From NCBI GenBank assembly GCA_902461815.1, contig CABPZE010000003.1, positions 1 to 64,000 of the forward strand: a DNA stretch of 64,000 nucleotides, read 5' to 3'. The position numbers were made by a program, and so were the translations under genes. Position 1 is the first letter of the stretch; every line of letters begins with the position of its first letter. The notes under the pieces are model-generated. The model saw nothing but the letters and a program-made list of their open reading frames with translations. It ran no database searches and was not told the origin of the DNA. This DNA comes from CAG-390 sp003523225. Its GTDB lineage: Bacteria > Bacillota > Clostridia > Oscillospirales > CAG-272. Below, piece after piece: positions 57,612 through 64,000 of the stretch.

Positions 57612-59873
57612 TTATGTGACCGTAAAGGCTTTTGACAGCACCGTGACGGTGGTCTTTGAGCCGGTAGTGTTCATTGTGGTTGCGTAAAGCCGGTAGGTGT
57701 AGCTTCCGGCGGCAAGGTTTGCCGTAGTCACCGAGCTGTTTAGGTTGGCTACATTATATGTGTATGTCTTGGGATTCACCGCCTTTGACACCTTTACATT
57801 GCCCGCGGAGTCGGTGATGACCAGCTTTACCTCGTAAAGTCCGGCGTCCGATTCGATCGTACCCTTGAAGGTGAAGTCTGTACCCGCGGTAAGTGACGTC
57901 GGATATTCCGCCCCGGTAATGCGTGTCCACACCGCATAGAAGGTGATGATGTCGCGGTCTGTCGAGGAGGTCTTGGCTACACTGCATCCATCAGAATATG
58001 CCTTCAGGAAATATCCCGAGGTACTGTCCCCGACCGCGATCCATTTGTCGCTGTACGAGGAGGAATCCTTGTATATCCAGCTGTTGTCCGACATACGGTG
58101 AGCTATCCAGCCACTGAACAGATATCCCGACCTTGTGAAGGTATTGGCGCGTATGGCGGTGGAGGTGCCGTAAACGACCTTTGTGTCGCTCATGCTGCCC
58201 GAGCCTCCGTTGGCGTCGTAGCGGATATAGAAGCTGGTCGTTCCGGTGGAGTTGGGCTTCCACTGCGCGTAGCAGGTTATGGTGTCGCCGTTGACGCTTG
58301 TCAGCTGGGACACCTTGCGTTTGTTCTCGTAAAGGGCAAGCCTTGAGCCGACAGGCTGAGAACCCTTGGTGTACCATCTCGCAGTACCGTCGGTATCGAA
58401 GTAGAGCCATTTTCCGTCCGAGGAGCGCTTGAGATACCAGCCGATAAAGGTATTACCGCTTTTTACGAAGGTGTTGGGTCTGAGGCGGGTGGATATGCCC
58501 TTTATGTGGCGGGTGGCATTCATTTTGAAGTGTGAATCGTCGGTTCCCACTTTGCCGCCGTTGGCATTGTATTTTACCGTGTAGACGATGCTGTTTTCAT
58601 CGGCTATCGGGACGAGGGCGGTGCTGCCGCGGTTGTAATTTATTTTATATATTCCTTCCTTTGAAGCGGAGCTTGCGTTGGTGTTGAAATACATCTTGAG
58701 GTCTCCGGTCGTACCCTGACTGGTGCGGAAGCCGCAGGATTCGATCTCAAACAGCGTCTGGCTTGTGTCCTTTATGCGGAAGGTGAGCGTGCATGGGAAG
58801 AGCAGACGTGAATAATCGGTATTGGAATTGAGAAGCGTGGTGGTGAGCAGTCCCGAAACGTCATATACGAGTATTACGTTATCGTTAGAGCTTGAGCCGT
58901 CCATGTTGCTCTTGTAGAGGGGAACGTATATCGCGCTCTGGTCGGAGCTGTATCCGAACCCTTGGTTTATCCAGGTCTCGACATTGTCAAGCGTGCCGTA
59001 GGAGGAGCTGCTGAGCGCATATACGGCGTTGCGGGTGTCGATTGAAAACGCTTTGTAGCAGGTTACGGAGGTGGGGGCGGATGCACTGCCTCCTTTGGCT
59101 CCCTCGGCTACGCGGAAGGTGTAGAAGCTCATTCCGGACTTTACAAGGAAGTAAAGATATCCTCCGGTGCGGCGTATACCGCGTATCGAGCTTACCGTAA
59201 AGGCGTTGCCGGAGGAGTTCACCGTTTTGAAATAACCGGTGAAGTAAAGCTTGGTCCCGCTTATTTTTAGTCTTGCAACAGTTTTTCCGGAAATACCTGT
59301 TGCAACATACATATAGTTGACGGAACTGCCGTTTTCGGTTACGGATACGACGGTAAGGTCGTTTGCGTGACCAAGCGTGGTACAGTTTGAAGCACTTGTG
59401 GCGCTGAGGCTGGAATAATAGCTCATTTCAACCTGCTCGCCGGTGTTTGAGTTGGTGCGAATTATCGAGGCGCGCTGTTCGTCCTTGTGTATCTTGACGG
59501 TGTATATGTAGGTTGTTCCCACATTCATGCCCTGCATTGCAGTGCAGGTAAGCCCGCCTATTGTTTTGTTGGGAACGGTCTTGAAAAGCGAAATGTCAGA
59601 GGAGGTGTAGCTCTTGTATCCGGAATAGGAATACGCAAGGCTCGTGGCGCGCGCATACCCGTTGTCGGCAAGATCCGCGTTTACGGTATAAAGCGCGTCG
59701 GCAGCAAGACCGGAAAGGTCATCCTCCTCCTCGTCGGCGTAAACGGCGTCAAAGCCGTCGCTGACTGCGGGTGTGTCGGTTTGTTTTGCGGAAAAGAGAA
59801 TGAGAAGCGGTGCGGCAACGCCCATAAGGGCGACCAGCATAACGCAAAGGATAGCGCTCAAGGTTTTTTTCAT
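57612..59873 (-). CDS. Secreted InlB-repeat surface protein
   Basis: A 753-residue exported protein. Signal segment 1-27 (MKKTLSAILCVMLVALMGV). The large middle (about 65-430) looks like a beta-propeller-type extracellular domain (VVSVTENGSSVNYMYVATG, RGIRRTGGYLYFLVKSG). Two InlB/Flg_new repeats follow: YTVKYNANGGKVG...FIGWYLK and FYIRYDANGGSGS...FSGWIAH; then comes an Ig-like C-terminal domain. It has no SGCGS tail, LPXTG or other anchor. I placed the start at 59873 because GAAGGGAG precedes it; 37 further in-frame residues upstream are leader RNA. Ligand unknown. Confidence 0.82.
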   Translation of the reverse strand: MKKTLSAILCVMLVALMGVAAPLLILFSAKQTDTPAVSDGFDAVYADEEEDDLSGLAADALYTVNADLADNGYARATSLAYSYSGYKSYTSSDISLFKTVPNKTIGGLTCTAMQGMNVGTTYIYTVKIHKDEQRASIIRTNSNTGEQVEMSYYSSLSATSASNCTTLGHANDLTVVSVTENGSSVNYMYVATGISGKTVARLKISGTKLYFTGYFKTVNSSGNAFTVSSIRGIRRTGGYLYFLVKSGMSFYTFRVAEGAKGGSASAPTSVTCYKAFSIDTRNAVYALSSSSYGTLDNVETWINQGFGYSSDQSAIYVPLYKSNMDGSSSNDNVILVYDVSGLLTTTLLNSNTDYSRLLFPCTLTFRIKDTSQTLFEIESCGFRTSQGTTGDLKMYFNTNASSASKEGIYKINYNRGSTALVPIADENSIVYTVKYNANGGKVGTDDSHFKMNATRHIKGISTRLRPNTFVKSGNTFIGWYLKRSSDGKWLYFDTDGTARWYTKGSQPVGSRLALYENKRKVSQLTSVNGDTITCYAQWKPNSTGTTSFYIRYDANGGSGSMSDTKVVYGTSTAIRANTFTRSGYLFSGWIAHRMSDNSWIYKDSSSYSDKWIAVGDSTSGYFLKAYSDGCSVAKTSSTDRDIITFYAVWTRITGAEYPTSLTAGTDFTFKGTIESDAGLYEVKLVITDSAGNVKVSKAVNPKTYTYNVANLNSSVTTANLAAGSYTYRLYATTMNTTGSKTTVTVLSKAFTVT

Positions 59874-60166
59874 GATGCTTACTCCCTTCAGAATAGTGAC
59901 ACGAAGCTGTGCTTCGTGAGGTAAGGTGAAGCGAAAGCGTCTGCCTTTCAGCTTTTGTTTACAGAGATGATAGATGCTGTACATAAGCCGGAAGCCTGTG
60001 GCGTCGGCATTGTCGGCGGCACGAGCCGGGCTGTTTTTCCGGCTGGCTTACGGGATTCAAAACCGCGCTGCCCGATAATTATCGGCGCATATCCCTGCGG
60101 ACAGGCGCGCTCTCATGGTCTTCCCCTCCTTTCATGCTTTACTGCGGCAAAGACATCCGCAAGACC
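59874..60166 (-). promoter_or_regulatory. Structured 5' leader of the InlB-repeat gene
   Basis: About 285 nt lie between the promoter and the start codon. On the minus strand it contains a 19-codon ORF with a strong ribosome site. Within that ORF is the 14-bp palindrome ccgataattatcgg (60070-60083), followed by further GC-rich hairpins (agccgg...ccggct region, 60025-60050). I could not match it to a riboswitch class I know. Attenuation or RNA-based control is plausible. Confidence 0.5.
60057..60116 (-). CDS. Putative 19-residue leader peptide
   Basis: AAAGGAGGGGAAGACC directly precedes ATG; the peptide reads MRARLSAGICADNYRAARF, then TGA. It lies about 45 nt after the predicted start of transcription and about 180 nt before the next gene. 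No run of one regulatory amino acid is obvious; four Arg and five Ala are present. Its strong ribosome site makes translation likely; a regulatory role is inference. Confidence 0.45.
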   Translation of the reverse strand: MRARLSAGICADNYRAARF

Positions 60167-60195
60167 ATTATATAAAAAAATCACATAGGTGTCAA
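60167..60195 (-). promoter_or_regulatory. Sigma-A promoter of the InlB-repeat gene
   Basis: On the minus strand: TTGACA (60195-60190), 17-bp spacer, TATAAT (60172-60167). Confidence 0.88.
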
Positions 60196-60261
60196 CATTT
60201 TTTTGTCGGACAATGACGGCTCTGATAATAAAAAAAGTTATCCCCGCCGGACGGACATCGA

Positions 60262-60297
60262 AAAGCTCCCCGCTGAATTTCGTCAGCGGGGAGCTTT
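60262..60297 (-). terminator. Intrinsic terminator of the YhaO/YhaN-like operon
   Basis: A 15-bp stem aaagctccccgctga with tcagcggggagcttt, 6-nt loop, ending in TTTT on the minus strand, 51 bp after the stop. Confidence 0.85.
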
Positions 60298-60347
60298 CAA
60301 TACAATATTTTTGTTTTCAGTCTGTACTCTGCAAAGTCTGCTCTCTT

Positions 60348-62708
60348 TTATTTTCCGACCCTTATACAGTTATATTTCTCGCCGAGAGAATCAAGCATGG
60401 TCTCCTCGCGGCTCTGGCAGGTGAAGATCAGGCACTGACCGCCGCCGGAGCTCATCCTGCGGCAAAGTGAGGAAAGCAACCCGCGCGCGCGGTCGTCGTC
60501 CATCATAGCCAGCGACTCGTCAAAGAGCAGCGGCGGCGCGGATCTCGGAAAGAGCAGACCTACAAGCGCCATGCGCAGTGAAAAATACGCCGCGTCCCGC
60601 GTTCCCACGCTGAGGGCTGAAACGGGTCGTGTCCCCGCTTCTGTTCCCACCGTTACCGAAAGGTCGGTTCCGACCCCGAACTCTGTGTACTTGCCCCCGG
60701 TAAGCTCCGACATTACCGCTCCCGCGTCCCGCCGCAGTCTCGGAGTCACGCCAAGCCGCAGTGAATTGCCCGCGCCTTCAATGGCGGAGGAGGCAAGAGT
60801 TATAGCCTCAAGCTGACGGCGGCAGCTCTCCGTCTCGGCGGCGGCGGCTTCCCACTGGGGATAGAGCCGCACCGGGCTTTCCGCAGTTGCCTCAAGCGCC
60901 GCAAGCCGTTTTTCAAGCTCCACGCGCCTTGCTTCGGTCTTGTCAAGACGCGCGCGGTCAAAGTCACGCGCCTTTTTCAGATCGCTGAGATTCTGCCCCG
61001 CAAGCGCCTGCTCGACGGGGGCTATGCGCGCCCGCAGTGCAGTCTCGTCCTCTCCGGCAAGGGAGGAGGCAGTCTCCTCGACCGACGTCTCGTATTTGTC
61101 TATGTCACGCGCCAGCTTCTCGCGTTCCTCGCAGAAGCCGCGCGCGCGCTCCGCCATAGCGGTAAGCATATTGATGATTTCGCCGACATCGCGGGAATCG
61201 GTCTTTACCCCGCCCTTTTCAAGCAGCCCGCGCGCCTCATCCAGTGCGGCGTCGGTCGCCGCGCTTTTTTGCGCAAGCTCTGCGTCAAGGCGGGAAAGCA
61301 GCGCTCTCAGCTCTGCGCGTTCACTTGCGGCATCGGAAGCGCCGCGCACCGCCGCATCAAGCTCCTCGGCAGTCGGAAGCACCTTGGATCTTTCTCCGCC
61401 ACGAACCGCAAAAAACTCCGCAAGCGCGGCACACCTGCGCTTTTTGCCGGATCTTACGGCAAGGCAGACAGCCCCGGCAACGGCGGCGGCAGCTCCCACA
61501 CCCACAATCACGGCGGCGCAGATAAGCATAGCATAATTCAAAAGGTTGAAATAAACCAGCACCGCACCCGCGGCAACGGCGGCAAGTCCGAGCGCAAGCA
61601 GTATCGCGCCCGTCGAGGCAAGACGTTTCACAGCCGCGCGCCTCGCGGCATATTCGCGCGGAACATCGCTTTCCCAACCGTCTCCGAGCTTCCTTTGCGC
61701 CGCGTCTCCGATGTCTGCCAGCTCCTCATGCTCGATCCTTCCGCCTCTTATGCGGCTTACCGATTCATAAGCGTCAAGCCTTGCGCTTTCGGCGGCGTCA
61801 AGCCTGCGGGCGGCAGAGTCAAGAGCCGGCGCATACTCGCGGTCTGGCAGATAGCTGCCAAAGCTCCCGTCCGCCTCAAGCGCAGCCTTCTGCTCGCGCA
61901 GCTGAGCGATCTTGCGCTCCCCGGCGTGGAGCATATCAAAACGGCGCAGTGTCTGAAGCCCGCCGTATGCCGAAAGCCTGTCCTCGTTGGCGTTCAGTGA
62001 TTTGCGTATATCAGACGCGAGTGAGCGGCATCTTTCCGCCTGAGACTGTGCCTCGCGGATATTTACCGCCGACTGCTCGGCGCGCTCAAGCCTTGCCGCA
62101 AGCTCGTCGCGGCGGCGCTCAAGAACGGTCAGTCTGCCCTCTCCGCGTGCGTTTTTCAGCGAACGCCGGGCAGCGCCCAAACGGTTCAGCGCGTTTTTGA
62201 CGCTGACCGTCGCATCCGCCGAAAAGAGCATATTTTCGATCGCCTCGCCGACCCCCGCGCCGTCAAGCTCGCCGAGATTGAGCTGACGTATGCAGGCGGT
62301 GCTGTCAAATACCGTCTGCGAAACTCCGAGCAGCACGCGCCCGGGAACCTCGCCCTTGTGTACCTCGCTTCCGGTGGCAAGGTCGATAATGCGAACCCGG
62401 TCGGTGCAGCTTTCCCGCGCGCCGGATATGGCGGCGCGGCGCTCGATGCGGTATTCCTTACCCTCCGACTCCACGGTAATGCTTCCGTCGGCGGCGGAGC
62501 TTTTCCAGTTCAGCGCGCGGTCGCGCTCGGCTGCCCCCTCCTCGCCGCGCCGGGCAGGAAGGCCGTACAGCACAAAGCGCAAAAAGCCTATTATCGAGCT
62601 TTTGCCCGACTCGTTGACTCCCTCGATAAGATTGACGCCCGGAAGCAGGTCGGCGCTGAAGTCCTCAAGAGGACCAAATTCCTTAATCTCAACATGTTTT
62701 ATTATCAA
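60348..62708 (-). CDS. YhaN-like AAA/SMC-type ATPase (SbcC-related)
   Basis: A 786-residue ATPase. Walker A is GVNESGKSS (about 29-37), followed by a Q-loop region. Long coiled coils (about 175-350 and 450-640) flank two membrane-type hydrophobic helices (about 365-420, ILLALGLAAVAAGAVLVYF). The C-terminal half has the signature VSALSVGTRDAAYFSLRMAL and Walker B PPLLFDESLAMMDDDRA. Internal helices within the coiled coil are typical of Bacillus YhaN. With the nuclease partner (ATGA overlap at 62705-62708) it forms an Mre11/Rad50-like complex, probably in DNA end repair at the membrane. Confidence 0.88.
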   Translation of the reverse strand: MIIKHVEIKEFGPLEDFSADLLPGVNLIEGVNESGKSSIIGFLRFVLYGLPARRGEEGAAERDRALNWKSSAADGSITVESEGKEYRIERRAAISGARESCTDRVRIIDLATGSEVHKGEVPGRVLLGVSQTVFDSTACIRQLNLGELDGAGVGEAIENMLFSADATVSVKNALNRLGAARRSLKNARGEGRLTVLERRRDELAARLERAEQSAVNIREAQSQAERCRSLASDIRKSLNANEDRLSAYGGLQTLRRFDMLHAGERKIAQLREQKAALEADGSFGSYLPDREYAPALDSAARRLDAAESARLDAYESVSRIRGGRIEHEELADIGDAAQRKLGDGWESDVPREYAARRAAVKRLASTGAILLALGLAAVAAGAVLVYFNLLNYAMLICAAVIVGVGAAAAVAGAVCLAVRSGKKRRCAALAEFFAVRGGERSKVLPTAEELDAAVRGASDAASERAELRALLSRLDAELAQKSAATDAALDEARGLLEKGGVKTDSRDVGEIINMLTAMAERARGFCEEREKLARDIDKYETSVEETASSLAGEDETALRARIAPVEQALAGQNLSDLKKARDFDRARLDKTEARRVELEKRLAALEATAESPVRLYPQWEAAAAETESCRRQLEAITLASSAIEGAGNSLRLGVTPRLRRDAGAVMSELTGGKYTEFGVGTDLSVTVGTEAGTRPVSALSVGTRDAAYFSLRMALVGLLFPRSAPPLLFDESLAMMDDDRARGLLSSLCRRMSSGGGQCLIFTCQSREETMLDSLGEKYNCIRVGK

Positions 62709-63868
62709 TTTGAGCCTCCCTCGTCAAGAAAAGGTCTGCCGTCAAGCGCGCGAAGCCCTATCCGCAGTGCTGACGCGGCAGTGCGGCGTTCCTCCGGGCT
62801 TCCGTTCTGCATCATTGGCAGGAGGGTACGGTAAAGCTCACCGCGGACGGTCATATCCTCGGCAAGCGCCCCGCCGTCCATGAGAGGCAGAGTGCCGTCG
62901 GTAATTTCAAGTGAATAAAGCGAATATCCCTCCGCACTCTCTGCCGCGCCGCGTATTTTGCGGACATCGGGCAGATATTCGGCAGGAACCTCACCTGTCA
63001 GTGAAAGGCTCAGCGACGTAGCTCCCGGCTGTTCGAGCTTTTCTATGGCTTGGGTCACGGCGGCGGCAGCTTCCGCATCGCTTCCGGCTCCGCTGATATT
63101 GACGGAAGTGCAAAGATAGCGATGCTCGCCGACGCACACGCGGCGAATGTCACTCACCCGCCCGTCCTCAAAGGTTATCACCGATACCGCGCCGAAGCCC
63201 TGCTCGTCAAAGCCGCGTCCCTCGGGAAATCCGCAGTATGCCGCAAGCGTTTTTCCGTAGAGTGTCGGTTCGGGAGGGTTGTGGATATGTCCCAGAGCCG
63301 CAAGCGCCAGCCCACTGTCGGCAAGCTCACGCGGGGTAAGCGGAGCATATTTTGAGATCGGGGACAGAATATCCGCGTGGGCACAGAGCACGCCCACCCT
63401 TCCCGGGCGTTCAAGACTGCCCCTACCCGACAGCGGACTCTGCTCCATACGGTCGCAGTTGAAGGCATATCCCCAAACAGTCAGCGCAAGCTCCGGGAAA
63501 TCAAAGCATGACAGCTCCTCCGACCTGAATATATGTACATTCTCCGGGAAGCCGGAGCTGCGCGACGCCCACACACTTCCCTCGGTATACGGGTCGTGAT
63601 TTCCGGGGGAGATCACAACAGGACCGCCAAAGCCCGCAAAAGCCTCGCTCATGGCGGCAACGGTGTCGGGGCAGATGTATGAGCAGTCAAATACGTCTCC
63701 GGATATCAGCACCGCGCCGCATCCCTCATCAGAGGCAAGGCGCAGCACGCGGGAAAAGGCGCGGCAAAGACCGCGCCGCCTTTCCTCGCCGCGCGCGGGG
63801 TCGGCGGCGGACAGTGAGGAAAAGGGCGAATCAAGGTGAAAGTCCCCGCAGTGCAGAATTTTAAGCAT
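62705..63868 (-). CDS. YhaO-like metallophosphatase DNA repair exonuclease (SbcD-related)
   Basis: A 387-residue calcineurin-type phosphoesterase. The five metal-binding motifs are CGDFHLDSP, ISGDVFDCS, SPGNHDPY, LCAHADIL and GHIHNPP. The C-terminal part (about 260-387) resembles the capping domain that binds the ATPase partner. AAAGGAGAGC precedes the ATG. The stop overlaps the start of the YhaN-like gene by 4 bp. Order nuclease-ATPase matches yhaO-yhaN of Firmicutes. Confidence 0.9.
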   Translation of the reverse strand: MLKILHCGDFHLDSPFSSLSAADPARGEERRRGLCRAFSRVLRLASDEGCGAVLISGDVFDCSYICPDTVAAMSEAFAGFGGPVVISPGNHDPYTEGSVWASRSSGFPENVHIFRSEELSCFDFPELALTVWGYAFNCDRMEQSPLSGRGSLERPGRVGVLCAHADILSPISKYAPLTPRELADSGLALAALGHIHNPPEPTLYGKTLAAYCGFPEGRGFDEQGFGAVSVITFEDGRVSDIRRVCVGEHRYLCTSVNISGAGSDAEAAAAVTQAIEKLEQPGATSLSLSLTGEVPAEYLPDVRKIRGAAESAEGYSLYSLEITDGTLPLMDGGALAEDMTVRGELYRTLLPMMQNGSPEERRTAASALRIGLRALDGRPFLDEGGSN

Positions 63869-63901
63869 CTGTATGCTCTCCTTTCAGCTTTTAGCGGTGT
63901 A

Positions 63902-64000
63902 TCAGTCGCGTGCTTCAAGACCGACCGAGCCGGTAAAACGCAAAAACGCCGCCCTTCCGTCCGGAGTGTCCTTGAACACGCCCGCGTCGCGCAGCACCCC
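63902..64000 (-). CDS. C-terminal end of an unidentified gene (partial)
   Basis: The last 32 codons of a gene running off the window: it reads GVLRDAGVFKDTPDGRAAFL, continues RFTGSVGLEARD and stops, 33 bp upstream of the YhaO-like gene. The residue pattern looks like real coding sequence, but I do not recognise the family. Probably the same operon as the nuclease pair. Confidence 0.6.
   Translation of the reverse strand, partial: GVLRDAGVFKDTPDGRAAFLRFTGSVGLEARD

Noticed and set aside
59874..60166. Known riboswitch (cyclic-di-GMP, cobalamin) in the InlB-gene leader
   Set aside because: I compared by eye with the conserved cores of these classes and found no match; the leader is reported only as structured.
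1..64000. tRNA, rRNA, transposase and phage genes
   Set aside because: None could be recognised; short tRNAs might be missed by eye, so a tRNAscan run would be decisive.

Overview
The window is about 64 kb of chromosomal DNA of moderately high G+C content, most likely from an uncultured Clostridia-class gut anaerobe (Oscillospirales/Christensenellales-like). The reasons are strong AGGAGG-type ribosome binding sites, sigma-A promoters with TATAAT boxes at 17-bp spacing, a stand-alone archaeal-type AspRS, many lipoproteins with Thr/Glu/Ala-rich linkers, Listeria-type (InlB) repeat surface proteins, DUF families shared by Clostridia (DUF6323/DUF6179, DUF6062, DUF512, DUF1934), a YtvI-type membrane protein and a SleB-like remnant. 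I saw no rRNA, tRNA, CRISPR array, phage or transposase gene.

Layout. 0-7 kb: a short DUF898 membrane protein, a surface beta-propeller-like protein with an SGCGS C-terminal tail, aspS, an S66 LD-carboxypeptidase and a tandem pair of MgtC/SapB proteins. Between 6.7 and 6.95 kb lies a small element with inverted ends that recurs at base 1. 7-15 kb: the DUF6323/DUF6179 pair, an orphan solute-binding lipoprotein, a heterodimeric ABC exporter and an AT-rich DUF4304 gene beside a large palindromic repeat. 15-21 kb: ruvX/CPBP/egsA operon, a degenerate SleB-like protein, DUF1934, and an LDH-family gene with an MDH-type substrate residue and a Rex-like palindrome in its leader. 21-26.6 kb: a housekeeping operon DUF512 radical SAM - lipoprotein - der - obgE - ppa. 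26.9-43 kb: putative amidase, OGG-type glycosylase, DUF6062, MnmM-type methyltransferase, VanY-type carboxypeptidase, PHP lipoprotein, NlpC/CHAP-like surface protein, YtvI-like protein, holA, DUF1287 and an EEP-domain lipoprotein.

42.3-51.4 kb is a long leftward cell-shape operon (dut - maf - mreB - mreC - Gfo/Idh - mreD - CPBP - mrdA - pyridoxamine kinase) from one strong promoter upstream of dut. It carries two unusual guests: an oxidoreductase between mreC and mreD, and a CPBP intramembrane protease between mreD and mrdA. 51.6-57.5 kb: a small HMA metal-binding protein, a solute-binding lipoprotein whose 3' end is lost, the 3' remnant of a DUF58-like gene, and a large transglutaminase-domain membrane protein. 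The SBP/DUF58 junction looks like a deletion, or an assembly join. 57.6-64 kb: an InlB-repeat secreted protein behind a long structured leader with a 19-codon upstream ORF, then a YhaN/YhaO-type (SbcC/SbcD-like) DNA-repair pair and the end of one more gene.

The main themes are cell-envelope construction and remodelling (MreBCD/PBP2, carboxypeptidases, amidases, transglutaminase, surface proteins), core GTPases and tRNA/nucleotide hygiene. The most unusual points are the LDH/MDH hybrid with a Rex-like site, the complementary degenerate ABC pair, the SGCGS tails together with CPBP proteases, the SD-start-NSLFG repeat family, the SBP/DUF58 fusion, and the structured leader with a micro-ORF. All functional calls come from reading protein motifs by eye; no database search was run.
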